This document shows, one piece after another, positions 51,803 to 59,801 of a stretch of 64,000 nucleotides of DNA. The notes below the pieces were generated by a model. The model did no database searches. It saw only the letters and a list, made by a program, of their open reading frames with translations, and was not told where the DNA came from. The first letter of the stretch is position 1, and each line of letters begins with the position of its first letter. The position numbers and the translations under genes are program-made. Source of the DNA: Chloroflexota bacterium (lineage in GTDB: Bacteria; Chloroflexota; Anaerolineae; Anaerolineales; Villigracilaceae); NCBI GenBank assembly GCA_019873735.1, contig JAIOAQ010000012.1, positions 1 through 64,000 on the forward strand. The letters run 5' to 3'.

Positions 51803-52800
51803 TGAGTCTGCAAGATATCGTCATAAAGGAACAACCAAATGCGCAGAAGGAAGGCCGGCCCTCCCGGCCTTCCCTGGCGTCCCGGCGCAGGCAGGAGCGC
51901 GTCGCCGGGCGCACTTTGTTTATCATCACCCTGCTGCCAGTCATCCTGATCGTGCTGATCACGGCAGCGCTGGCAATGCGTTTCTGGCCAATCTTGAAAG
52001 AATACTCCTTGTGGGAACTGGTCAGTGGCACGGTCTGGAAGCCAATGCAGGGCAAGTTTGGTTTCTGGCCGTTCATCGCCGGGACCTTCTGGGTGACCAT
52101 CGTGGGTGTGGGGTTGGCCGTGCCACCCTGCCTGCTGACGGCGCTGTATCTCTCGGAATACGCCCGTGCGGCGACGCGTGCCTTAATGAAACCCCTGCTT
52201 GACCTGCTGGCGGCCATCCCGTCAGTGGTATATGGCGTCTGGGGTGTGGTGGCAATCGTCCCCTTCGTAGGAGATACGCTGGCTCCGTGGTGTAAGAAAA
52301 CCCTGGGCTTCATCCCGCTGTTTACGTCCAAGAATCCCACCGGTTACAGTATTCTGGCAGGCGGCATTGTGCTGGCCGTCATGATCGCGCCCTTCATCAT
52401 CGCGGTGACCTACGAGGTGCTGGCAACCGTCTCACAAGGCCTGCGCGAGGCTTCGCTGGCGGTTGGGGCGACGCGCTGGCAGACCATCCGCGCCATTGTC
52501 ATCCGCCAGACCATGCCCGGCATTGTGGCCGGGGTGGTGCTGGGAGCGACGCGCGCCCTTGGGGAAACCATGGCCGTGCTGATGGTCGTCGGGAACGTGC
52601 CGCAGGTGCCGAAATCCATCTTCGACACTGCCTATCCGCTCCCGGCGCTGATTGCCAATAACTACGGCGAGATGATGTCCATTCCGCTCTATGACGCGGC
52701 CCTGCTGGGCGCAGCCTTTATGCTTTTGGTCATTGTCCTGGTATTCAATGTTGTCTCCACGCTGGTACTCCAGCGTATGTTGGGCAGGAGGTGGGTATGA
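51802..52800 (+). CDS. Pst-like ABC permease (PstC type)
   Basis: 332 aa. After a basic cytoplasmic N-terminus, six transmembrane helices; the core carries the ABC permease loop GLREASLAVGATRWQTIRAI (EAA motif) and KFGFWPFIAGTFWVTIVGVG. The ATG at 51802 overlaps the binding-protein stop (GTGATGA). PstC family by overall text; larger extracytoplasmic loop GDTLAPWCKKTLGFIPLFTS is unusual. Works as a heterodimer with the next gene. Confidence 0.88.
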   Translation: MSLQDIVIKEQPNAQKEGRPSRPSLASRRRQERVAGRTLFIITLLPVILIVLITAALAMRFWPILKEYSLWELVSGTVWKPMQGKFGFWPFIAGTFWVTIVGVGLAVPPCLLTALYLSEYARAATRALMKPLLDLLAAIPSVVYGVWGVVAIVPFVGDTLAPWCKKTLGFIPLFTSKNPTGYSILAGGIVLAVMIAPFIIAVTYEVLATVSQGLREASLAVGATRWQTIRAIVIRQTMPGIVAGVVLGATRALGETMAVLMVVGNVPQVPKSIFDTAYPLPALIANNYGEMMSIPLYDAALLGAAFMLLVIVLVFNVVSTLVLQRMLGRRWV

Positions 52801-53657
52801 GAAAACGCTGGCAACGACGCCATATCGTCGAGGGGATCATGAAGGGACTCATGCTGGCCTCGTTTGCAGTGGTAGCCGGCAGTTTGGGCCTGATCCTGTG
52901 GATCGTGGTCTCGCGCGGCCTGCCCGCCCTGACCTGGGACATGGTCAGCCAGACTCCCAAGGGCGGCTTCTACCTGGGCAAGGAGGGCGGCATCCTGAAC
53001 GCCATCATCGGCTCGCTCTACCTGGCAGGCGGCGGCACGCTGCTGGCCCTGGTCTTCAGCCTGCCGATTGCTCTTTATCTTGAAACATACCTGGGCGACT
53101 GGCGCTGGGGACAATATGTACGCTTAGCGCTGGACGTGTTATGGGGCATTCCGTCCATCGTTTATGGCGCGTTTGGCTTCACGCTCATGCTGGCAGTGGG
53201 CATGCGCGCTTCCCTGCTGGGCGGCATCTTCGTGCTGACCCTGCTGGAACTGCCCATCATGACGCGCGCCATGGACGAGGTCATCCGGCGCATGCCCGCA
53301 GAACTGGAGCAGGCTGCGCTGGCCCTGGGTTCCAACCGGTTGGAAGTGGCCACGCGCGTGGTCACGCGCCAGATGCTGCCGGGCATTGTCACGGCCATCC
53401 TGCTGGCTTTCGGACGCGGCATAGGCGACGCGGCCTCGGTGCTGTTTACAGCCGGGTTCACCGACCGCATTCCCAAGTCGCTGCTCGACCCGGCGGCTTC
53501 CCTGCCGCTGGCGGTCTTTTTCCAGTTGGGCATGCCCTATCCCGAAGTCCAGCAGCGGGCTTACGCTTCAGCGCTGGTCCTGACGATCATTGTGCTGGCC
53601 ATCAGCCTGGGATCGCGTTGGATTTCAGGACGATTATCGAAGTATGTTTTGAAGTAG
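52797..53657 (+). CDS. Pst-like ABC permease (PstA type)
   Basis: 286 aa, six helices. EAA loop MPAELEQAALALGSNRLEVA (about 165-185) and the PstA-like GGFYLGKEGGILNAIIGSLY near residue 60. AGGAGG lies 5 bases before the ATG, which overlaps the previous stop (ATGA). The end of the gene is 8 bp before the ATPase. Confidence 0.9.
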   Translation: MRKRWQRRHIVEGIMKGLMLASFAVVAGSLGLILWIVVSRGLPALTWDMVSQTPKGGFYLGKEGGILNAIIGSLYLAGGGTLLALVFSLPIALYLETYLGDWRWGQYVRLALDVLWGIPSIVYGAFGFTLMLAVGMRASLLGGIFVLTLLELPIMTRAMDEVIRRMPAELEQAALALGSNRLEVATRVVTRQMLPGIVTAILLAFGRGIGDAASVLFTAGFTDRIPKSLLDPAASLPLAVFFQLGMPYPEVQQRAYASALVLTIIVLAISLGSRWISGRLSKYVLK

Positions 53658-53665
53658 AGGACTAT

Positions 53666-54421
53666 ATGGAAGCACACATCCAGGTACGCAACCTGAACGC
53701 TTTTTACGGGAAGACGCAATCGCTGAAAGACATCAACATCGAGATTCCCCGCCGGCAGATCACAGTCATCATGGGTCCCTCCGGCTGTGGGAAGACCACC
53801 CTGCTGAAAACCTTCAACCGTTTCCTCGAACTGGTTGACGATACAAAGATCACCGGCGAAGTGCTGGTGGATGGGCGGAATATCTACGACCGCGACGTGG
53901 ATGTGACCGAAGTGCGCAAGTGTATCGGACTGCTGGCCCAGCGTCCGTACCCCCTGCCGATGTCCATCTATGAGAACGTGGCTTACGGCATGCACATTCA
54001 TAGGATGAAGAACAGCCGTGACGAGTACCGCAAGGCGGTGCGTCATTACCTGGAAGTGACCGGGCTTTATGAGGAAGTCAAGCACCGGTTGATGACTCCC
54101 GCTACTAGCCTTTCGATCGGACAACAACAACGGCTCTGCCTGGCCCGCGGCCTGGCCGTGGAACCGGAGATCATCCTCGGCGACGAGCCAACCTCGGCGC
54201 TTGACCCGATTTCCTCGCAGCACATTGAAAGGCTGTTGCTCGACCTGAAGCAGGATTACACCATTGTGGTTGTGACCCATACCCTGCGCCAGGCCAAGCG
54301 GCTGGCAGATTACGTCATCTACATGTACATGGGCGAGGTGCTCGAATCTGGCCCGGCAAGAGAAGTGTTCAACAACCCCCGCCACGAACGGACGCGGGCG
54401 TATTTGGAAGGCCAAATCTGA
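53666..54421 (+). CDS. Pst-like ABC ATPase (PstB type, divergent signature)
   Basis: 251 aa. Walker A GPSGCGKTTL (about 37-46), Q-loop in LLAQRPYPLPMSIYENVAYG (as in PstB), signature LSIGQQQRLCLARGLAVEP, Walker B ILGDEPTSALDP, H-loop VTHTL. The signature Gly of LSGGQ is Ile here, and Walker B has Gly before the Asp where PstB usually has Met; both are otherwise normal. It has the PstB-specific N-R-x-x-E/D insert (NRFLELVDDTKITGEVLVDG). The differences indicate a distinct subfamily, but with an intact catalytic Glu. Confidence 0.9.
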   Translation: MEAHIQVRNLNAFYGKTQSLKDINIEIPRRQITVIMGPSGCGKTTLLKTFNRFLELVDDTKITGEVLVDGRNIYDRDVDVTEVRKCIGLLAQRPYPLPMSIYENVAYGMHIHRMKNSRDEYRKAVRHYLEVTGLYEEVKHRLMTPATSLSIGQQQRLCLARGLAVEPEIILGDEPTSALDPISSQHIERLLLDLKQDYTIVVVTHTLRQAKRLADYVIYMYMGEVLESGPAREVFNNPRHERTRAYLEGQI

Positions 54422-54448
54422 TTCTGTTTCTACCAAGGAGAATGCAAA

Positions 54449-55213
54449 ATGGACATTGTGTTTGCCATACTGCTGTACACCCTGGTCGGTTTCGTCGCGC
54501 AGATGATCGACGGCGCACTGGGCATGGCTTATGGGGTCAGTTCCAACACCTTCCTGCTCAGCGTAGGCGTTCAGCCCAAGGTTGCCAGTGCCTGCGTACA
54601 CCTGGCCGAGACCTTCACCACCGGCGTCTCGGGCTTCTCGCACTGGAAACTCGGCAATGTGGACAAAGAACTCTTCAAGAGGCTCATCATTCCCGGTGTC
54701 CTGGGAGCGGTTGTCGGTGCCTACATCCTGACCCAGATTGACGGCAATGTGATCAAGCCTTGGGTCTCCGGTTATCTGCTGATTATGGGCATCGTCATTC
54801 TGGTTAAGGCCATCCGGCACAACGGCGAGCATAATGAAGTGACCAGCCATATCAGCCTTTTAGGCTTGATTGGCGGTTTCTTCGATGCCATCGGCGGCGG
54901 GGGCTGGGGACCGATTGTCACCACGACGCTGGTGGCACGCGGCAAGCATCCGCGCTTTGCTATCGGCTCGGTCAACTCATCTGAGTTTTTCATCACCTTC
55001 TCGCAGTCCGTTGTTTTCGTCTTCACCCTCTCTGCCGACTTGCTCGCCAACTGGCCCATCATTGTCGGGCTTTTGCTGGGCGGCGTGATTGCTGCGCCGC
55101 TGGCCGCAATGGTTGCCAGGAAGTTGCCGGTCAAAGTCCTGATGGCGTTGGTGGGACTGCTCATCATCGTTTTGAGCCTGCGCACGATTTTAATGTCGCT
55201 GGGCGTCATCTAG
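54449..55213 (+). CDS. TauE/SafE (TSUP) anion permease
   Basis: 254 aa, seven or eight helices. The family blocks are FVAQMIDGALGMAYGVSSNT near the N-terminus and GGFFDAIGGGGWGPIVTTTL in the second repeat, i.e. the two G-G-G-x-G-P-like cores of TSUP transporters, which move sulfite, organosulfonates and related anions. AAGGAG is 6 bases before the ATG; the gap from the ATPase is 27 bp with no terminator. As last gene of the Rrf2-linked operon it points to sulfur anions as the cargo of the set. Confidence 0.9.
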   Translation: MDIVFAILLYTLVGFVAQMIDGALGMAYGVSSNTFLLSVGVQPKVASACVHLAETFTTGVSGFSHWKLGNVDKELFKRLIIPGVLGAVVGAYILTQIDGNVIKPWVSGYLLIMGIVILVKAIRHNGEHNEVTSHISLLGLIGGFFDAIGGGGWGPIVTTTLVARGKHPRFAIGSVNSSEFFITFSQSVVFVFTLSADLLANWPIIVGLLLGGVIAAPLAAMVARKLPVKVLMALVGLLIIVLSLRTILMSLGVI

Positions 55214-55216
55214 GCA

Positions 55217-55259
55217 AAATAACAGGTGACAGGCTGTTATCGTCTGTCACCTGTTATTT
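55217..55259. terminator. Terminator after the anion-transport operon
   Basis: AAATAACAGGTGACAG and CTGTCACCTGTTATTT are perfect 16-bp arms around an 11-nt loop. T/A ends on both sides make it effective for both convergent genes. Confidence 0.9.
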
Positions 55260-55266
55260 TAAGAAC

Positions 55267-55968
55267 TCACCAGATGCCCGGCAAAAGGCGATAGCGCGTT
55301 TTGCGCGTATATGCCTGGTAGCCGGGCAATTCGGCTTGCAGGGTCTGGTCTTCCAGCGCGGTGCGGACAATGAGTAGAATTGTCAACAGACCTGCCGGCA
55401 CGAAAGTCCAAAGCGAATCCAGGAGCAGCGGGCTGAGCAGGTACGTCAACAGGGCGCCGGCATAGCCCGGGTGCCGCACCCAGGCATAGGGTCCGCTTGA
55501 GACGACATGGTGGCCGCGTTCTTTTTGAATACGCACCACGCCGGAGAAGAAACGGTTCTCCATCAATGCCCAGGCGCCAAGGGCAAAACCGGCGCTCATC
55601 AGCACGATGGCGGCAACTTTCCAGCCGAGTCCCAATTTGAGCATAGACCAGCCGTAACGCATGTCCAGGCCGGCCGTCAGCGGGATCAGCGCGCCGCCCA
55701 GCCCCACCAGACGTGCCAGTACCTTGTCCCAGGGCTGAATGTCGTCGTGCCGGGTGAATTTGGCCCGTTCCGCAATCAGGTCGGGATGTTTTTTGGCGGC
55801 CAGCACGCGGCTGACGATGAAGCCCAGGATGCCAAGCAGGGCATAATACCAGGCTTCCCACCAGTCCCAATGCCAGGAGACCAACATGGGCAAAAAAGGT
55901 ACCAGGATGACGAACACAAACACCTGGACGATGACAGGCAGAGTCATAAGTTTCGGCCGCGCGGACAT
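55267..55968 (-). CDS. Isoprenylcysteine methyltransferase-like membrane protein
   Basis: 233 aa, five or six helices. The C-terminal block SSGPYAWVRHPGYAGALLTY is the ICMT/phospholipid-methyltransferase signature (G-P-Y-x-x-x-R-H-P-x-Y-x-G), followed by RTALEDQTLQAELPGYQAYT. It binds S-adenosylmethionine in the C-terminal half. Bacterial members methylate unknown lipids or small molecules. The ATG follows GGAGGCAACC. Monocistronic. Confidence 0.88.
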   Translation of the reverse strand: MSARPKLMTLPVIVQVFVFVILVPFLPMLVSWHWDWWEAWYYALLGILGFIVSRVLAAKKHPDLIAERAKFTRHDDIQPWDKVLARLVGLGGALIPLTAGLDMRYGWSMLKLGLGWKVAAIVLMSAGFALGAWALMENRFFSGVVRIQKERGHHVVSSGPYAWVRHPGYAGALLTYLLSPLLLDSLWTFVPAGLLTILLIVRTALEDQTLQAELPGYQAYTRKTRYRLLPGIW

Positions 55969-56078
55969 GGTTGCCTCCGGGTAAGTAGCGGTTTTGGTCT
56001 CATTATACCTTCCATGTTTGCAACTTTTCTGGCTCAAGCCCATCTAATGCGTGTGACTTTCAATCAGGAGTTTAGAAC

Positions 56079-56483
56079 ATGGAAATGATCATTGACTTCC
56101 CCGGCGGCGCACGCGTAGACGCCCATTTTGGTCCTTACACGGTTCATACAGACCAGCCTCCGCAGGGCGGCGGCGAAGGTTCGGCGCCAACCCCATTTGC
56201 TGTTTTTTTGGCCTCTCTGGGAACCTGTGCCGGAATTTACGTGCTGGGCTTTTGCCGGCAGCGCGGCCTGCCAACAGACGGCATCCGCATCATTCAGCGC
56301 CTGCAAAGCAATCCTTTCAGCGGGATGGTAGAAAAGGTCGAAATGGAGATTCAAGTCCCGCCAGATTTCCCGGAAAAATACCGCCCTTCGCTGATCAAGT
56401 CGGCAGAACTGTGTGCGGTCAAAAAGCACATGGAAAACCCGCCCGCCTTTGAAATCTATACCCGCGAAGTGCAGACGGCCTGA
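56079..56483 (+). CDS. OsmC-family peroxidase-like protein
   Basis: 134 aa. GGGEGSAPTPFAVFLASLGT, then CAGIYVLGFCRQRG with the first Cys (about 50) and Cys111 in SAELCAVKKHM, the two cysteines of the OsmC/Ohr hydroperoxide-reducing site. The spacing is closer to the YhfA/OsmC-like branch than to Ohr. The likely role is in thiol-dependent oxidant defence. The ATG at MEMIIDFPGG follows a weak AGGAGTTTAG. Confidence 0.9.
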   Translation: MEMIIDFPGGARVDAHFGPYTVHTDQPPQGGGEGSAPTPFAVFLASLGTCAGIYVLGFCRQRGLPTDGIRIIQRLQSNPFSGMVEKVEMEIQVPPDFPEKYRPSLIKSAELCAVKKHMENPPAFEIYTREVQTA

Positions 56484-56508
56484 GCAGCCTGACAAGACTC
56501 AACTTAAG

Positions 56509-56549
56509 ACCGGCTCCAGAGTCATCCTCTCTGGAGCCGGTTTCGTTTT
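56509..56549 (+). terminator. Terminator after osmC-like gene
   Basis: CCGGCTCCAG (56510-56519) and CTGGAGCCGG (56531-56540), 11-nt loop, then TTTCGTTTTG. Confidence 0.8.
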
Positions 56550-56567
56550 GCCTTCTGACGGGGATGG

Positions 56568-56573
56568 TATAAT
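56568..56573 (+). promoter_or_regulatory. -10 element upstream of the polyprenol-kinase-like gene
   Basis: A perfect TATAAT sits right after the terminator. It would give a leader of about 105 nt before the next ATG. Confidence 0.45.
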
Positions 56574-56687
56574 GCACCGCAACCTGCCGGCGTGGAACAC
56601 CTTGGAAGCACATGCTGCGATGCGTGGTTCTGTTCCAGCAGGTGATAAATCCGGCTGTGCCGATCTTTTTGCCCTGCGTGTATTGCC

Positions 56688-57395
56688 ATGAACTCATTTG
56701 TCGCTCTGTTCCTCACCTTTGCTGCCGCAATTACCTGGCTGCGGACGCTCGATTTCTTTGCCCATCGGGGCTGGATTGAATCCCGCCTGAGCCGCAAGAT
56801 CATTCACATTGGCACCGGCCCAATCTATGTTTTGTGCTGGCTGCTCTTTCCTGGCGAGTGGTATGACCGCTGGCTGGCTGCTCTTGTGCCAGGGCTCATC
56901 ACCGTTCAGTTTGCACTGGTTGGGCTGGGGCTGATCAAAGACGAAGCCACGGTCAAGTCGATGGCGCGCAGCGGCGACCGGCGTGAGATTCTGCGCGGCC
57001 CGCTTTTTTACGGCGTCGTGTTCGTCCTGCTGACTTTGGTGTACTGGAAAGAGTCCCCCATTGGCATTGCCGCCTTGATGCTGATGTGCGGCGGCGACGG
57101 CGTGGCCGATCTGGTTGGAAGACGTTTCCCCCGGCCGAGGTTGCCCTGGAGTCCCAAAAAGACCGTAGCCGGATCGTTAAGCGTCTTTCTCGGCGGCTGG
57201 GTCCTGTCCTTTGCCGTACTGGCCGTCTACGTCAGCGCGGCGGTTCTTCCTGGACCCTGGACTGGCTACCTGCTCCCAATCACGCTCATTGCCCTGGGAG
57301 GAACACTGGTTGAGTCCCTGCCATACCCCGATATCGACAACATCACGGTGACGGCGGCAGCAGTGTTGATCGGCCATCTGCTTGCGTGGCCTTAG
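56688..57395 (+). CDS. Dolichol/phytol kinase-like membrane protein
   Basis: 235 aa with seven hydrophobic helices. SRKIIHIGTGPIYVLCWLLF, then MLMCGGDGVADLVGRRFPRP, then SPKKTVAGSLSVFLGGWVLS and VESLPYPDIDNITVT match the CTP-dependent polyprenol/phytol kinase (VTE5/SEC59, CDP-archaeol synthase-like) family. In bacteria it may phosphorylate isoprenoid alcohols. No clear Shine-Dalgarno. Confidence 0.82.
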   Translation: MNSFVALFLTFAAAITWLRTLDFFAHRGWIESRLSRKIIHIGTGPIYVLCWLLFPGEWYDRWLAALVPGLITVQFALVGLGLIKDEATVKSMARSGDRREILRGPLFYGVVFVLLTLVYWKESPIGIAALMLMCGGDGVADLVGRRFPRPRLPWSPKKTVAGSLSVFLGGWVLSFAVLAVYVSAAVLPGPWTGYLLPITLIALGGTLVESLPYPDIDNITVTAAAVLIGHLLAWP

Positions 57396-57484
57396 ATTAA
57401 TCCTGGCTTAAAACCCTTGACGGATTCCCTGTAGCAGTGATAGACTTGTCCCGCTCGAAAATCTATAGAAAGGAGACGCGCTTC
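57396..57484 (+). promoter_or_regulatory. Promoter of the methyltransferase/acetyltransferase operon
   Basis: TTGACG (57417-57422) and TAGACT (57441-57446), 18 bp apart, suit a start at about 57453. The transcript would first carry the 30-codon upstream ORF and the double terminator. Confidence 0.55.
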
Positions 57485-57577
57485 ATGAATCGATACATTT
57501 TCAATAAATTCTGCGCCCGCAATGACGCTGGCAGCGGTAGCGTATCGCGTTCGCGGAGTGCGCCTGCCTTCAGGTAA
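57485..57577 (+). CDS. Upstream ORF (candidate leader peptide)
   Basis: 30 codons: MNRYIFNKFCARNDAGSGSV, then SRSRSAPAFR and stop. AAAGGAG stands 8 bases before the ATG, better than the site of the downstream methyltransferase. It ends 22 nt before the first of two terminators. Leader peptides of this size in front of terminators control antibiotic-resistance genes by ribosome stalling in several phyla; the role here is inferred from layout alone. Confidence 0.55.
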   Translation: MNRYIFNKFCARNDAGSGSVSRSRSAPAFR

Positions 57578-57598
57578 ACTATACGCATAGTCCCTTGA

Positions 57599-57637
57599 CG
57601 GCCACGGAGCACTCCTGCCCGTGGCCGTTTTGTTTTT
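57599..57637 (+). terminator. Leader terminator 1
   Basis: CGGCCACGG (57599-57607) pairs with CCGTGGCCG (57619-57627); TTTTGTTTTTT follows. It lies between the upstream ORF and the methyltransferase gene. Confidence 0.85.
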
Positions 57638-57653
57638 TCCCCCCTTTCCCAGG

Positions 57654-57690
57654 CGGCCATGGGTCAAGTCCCGTGGCCGTTTTTGTTTGT
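57654..57690 (+). terminator. Leader terminator 2
   Basis: CGGCCATGGG (57654-57663) pairs with CCCGTGGCCG (57670-57679) with one G-T pair; TTTTTGTTTGTTTG follows. The right arm and tail repeat those of terminator 1, so arm 1 could also pair with the second right arm. Confidence 0.85.
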
Positions 57691-57729
57691 TTGCTGCAGT
57701 TTGCACAGATTGAGAATTTGAGTAGAAAA

Positions 57730-58509
57730 ATGACAACGATCCAGAATCCAGAACTTTTTGAACGTTTGATTGCTGAGGCCCTGGCGCAAGATTTCTCAGG
57801 CTGGGACTTTTCCTGGCTGGAGGGGCGCTGGGAAGAGGACGATCTGCCCTGGGATTTTTGCAAGATTGTTTTCGAGCGCAGCCGCAGCGTACAGTCACTG
57901 CTGGACATGGGCACAGGCGGCGGGGAGATGCTCTCCACGCTGGTGCCTTTCCCGCCGCAGACCTGGGCTACAGAAGGCTACCCGCCCAATGTGCCGGTGG
58001 CGCAGGCCCGGCTGGCTCCGCTGGGCTGCTGGGTCGTGGCGGTGGACGGTGAAGATGATAAACTGCCGTTCAAAGATGCAACCTTCGACCTGATCATCAA
58101 CCGGCATGAGTCCTACGCCCCGAAAGAAGTGCGCCGCATCCTGAAGCCGGGCGCGAGCTTCATCACCCAGCAGGTTGGCGGCAGGCACACCATCCGGCTG
58201 AACGAATGGCTTCAGGAGACAGTGGATTACGAATACGCCGACTGGGCCCTTGAGAAAGCAGTCCATCAATTGGAAGACGCCGGCTTCCAGATCCTGGATG
58301 CGCGCGAGGCTTTTCCTGGCAAACGCTTCTTTGACATTGGCGCAGTGGTCTTCTACCTGAAGATCATTGCCTGGCAAATCGAAGATTTCAGCGTTGAACG
58401 TTATTACGACAAACTGGCCGCCCTGCACAATGAAATCCAGACACGCGGCGCATTTGAGGCCAGCAGTCATTATTTTTACATTGAGGCACGTAAGAAGAAG
58501 GAGAGATGA
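57730..58509 (+). CDS. SAM-dependent methyltransferase
   Basis: 259 aa. Class I Rossmann fold: motif I LLDMGTGGGEMLSTL (about 58-72), acidic motif II region VVAVDGEDDKLPF, motif IV-like DLIINRHES (about 118) and post-motif LKPGASFITQQVGG. The substrate is unknown; no RNA-binding or zinc domain is attached, and the family resembles small-molecule methyltransferases. The ATG has only a weak Shine-Dalgarno (TTTGAG), fitting control from the leader. It begins 40 nt after terminator 2. Confidence 0.85.
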   Translation: MTTIQNPELFERLIAEALAQDFSGWDFSWLEGRWEEDDLPWDFCKIVFERSRSVQSLLDMGTGGGEMLSTLVPFPPQTWATEGYPPNVPVAQARLAPLGCWVVAVDGEDDKLPFKDATFDLIINRHESYAPKEVRRILKPGASFITQQVGGRHTIRLNEWLQETVDYEYADWALEKAVHQLEDAGFQILDAREAFPGKRFFDIGAVVFYLKIIAWQIEDFSVERYYDKLAALHNEIQTRGAFEASSHYFYIEARKKKER

Positions 58510-58513
58510 CACC

Positions 58514-59086
58514 ATGAGCATTGCAACACCCTTATTTGAGGCCGAACACATCTGCCTGGGGCCGATTGATTATGAAAAAGACCCCGAAGTGGAAGCCCGC
58601 TGGACGGAGGATGCCGAGTTCATGCGCATGATGTACCCCGAATCTGTTCATCCGCTTTCGGTCTGGCACATCAAGCGCAAGTATGAGGAAATAGAAAAAT
58701 CTATGGATGAAGAGCGCAGCCGTTTCTTTTTCCATGTCCGTTTGAGGAGCGACCAGCGGCTGATTGGCCTGGCAGACCTGCACTCGATTTCCTGGTCCAA
58801 CCGGATTGGCTCTGTGCGGCTGGGGATCGGTCTGCCCGAAGACCGACGCAAAGGCTACGGCAGCGAGACGCTTGTCTTATTGTTGCAATACGCTTTTAGC
58901 GAGTTGAATCTTTTTCGGCTGACGGCTGAAATGCCGGCCTACAACCTTGGCGGGCTGGTGCTCTTTCACAAGTTTGGTTTTGTAGAGGAGGTCCGGCGGC
59001 GGGAAGCCGCCTATCGCGACGGCCGCCGCTGGGACGTGCTACATCTTGGTTTGCTTTGCGATGAATGGCAAAGGATGCAGAAATGA
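58514..59086 (+). CDS. GNAT acetyltransferase (RimJ/RimL type), copy 1
   Basis: 190 aa. RLGIGLPEDRRKGYGSETLV (motif A, with the R/Q-x-x-G-x-G/A acetyl-CoA loop RKGYGS at about 113-118) and FHKFGFVEEVRRREAAYRDG are typical of the RimJ/RimL/spermidine-acetyltransferase branch. Four bp after the methyltransferase, overlapping the next GNAT gene by ATGA. The protein it acetylates, or a drug, is unknown. Confidence 0.9.
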   Translation: MSIATPLFEAEHICLGPIDYEKDPEVEARWTEDAEFMRMMYPESVHPLSVWHIKRKYEEIEKSMDEERSRFFFHVRLRSDQRLIGLADLHSISWSNRIGSVRLGIGLPEDRRKGYGSETLVLLLQYAFSELNLFRLTAEMPAYNLGGLVLFHKFGFVEEVRRREAAYRDGRRWDVLHLGLLCDEWQRMQK

Positions 59087-59640
59087 ACACAGAATTGCTC
59101 AAAGGAAGTCTTGTGCGCCTGGGCGCTTTTGACCCGGAAATTGCAGCCGATCTCTTTGTCCGCTGGGGCGCAGATAGTGAATATCAGCGCTTGCTGGACT
59201 GGGACCCCGCGCTACGCTTTTCAAAGAAGTCCAATCGGGACTGGCTGGAGAAACACATGGACAAGTATTTTGAACATGCTTTTCTCATCCGCACGCTTGA
59301 AGATGACCGACCGATTGGCGAGATTGGCCTGAGCATTGTCTGCTGGAATTGGAGAGATGCTTATGTGGGCATTGGCCTGGGCGAACGTTCTCACTGGGGC
59401 AAAGGCTACGGGACAGACGCTATGCGCGTCATCCTGCGCTACGCCTTCATGGAGTTGGACCTGCACCGCGTCAGCCTGGATGTCTTTGAGTACAACCTGC
59501 GCGCCGTCCGCTCGTATGAGAAATGCGGTTTTGTGGTCGAAGGCCGGGCGCGGGCGTTGTTGCAACGCGAAGGCCGCCGCTGGGATGTCATTTACATGGG
59601 AATTCTTAAGGAAGATTGGCTCAAGCAAAATACACTGTAA
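59083..59640 (+). CDS. GNAT acetyltransferase (RimJ/RimL type), copy 2
   Basis: 185 aa. The acetyl-CoA loop WGKGYGTDAM and YEKCGFVVEGRARALLQREG mark a paralogue of the previous protein; both end with a W-D-V-x-x-x-G/L pattern (RRWDVIYMGILKEDWL). AAGGA is 8 bases before the ATG. The tandem pair suggests duplication followed by specialisation. Confidence 0.9.
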   Translation: MNTELLKGSLVRLGAFDPEIAADLFVRWGADSEYQRLLDWDPALRFSKKSNRDWLEKHMDKYFEHAFLIRTLEDDRPIGEIGLSIVCWNWRDAYVGIGLGERSHWGKGYGTDAMRVILRYAFMELDLHRVSLDVFEYNLRAVRSYEKCGFVVEGRARALLQREGRRWDVIYMGILKEDWLKQNTL

Positions 59641-59801
59641 TTGCTGGCCGAGAGAACACCCAGAAGTGCCGTCAGGCGAGTTTGGCCTTTTGCTCAACCT
59701 CTGGGCCTTGCCAGACAACATGGCAAAGCGGCAGTTACAACCACGCGATCGATAATCTGTCTCTTCTGTCTGGATGGCACGAAGAGAGAAAGGGAAAAAA
59801 C

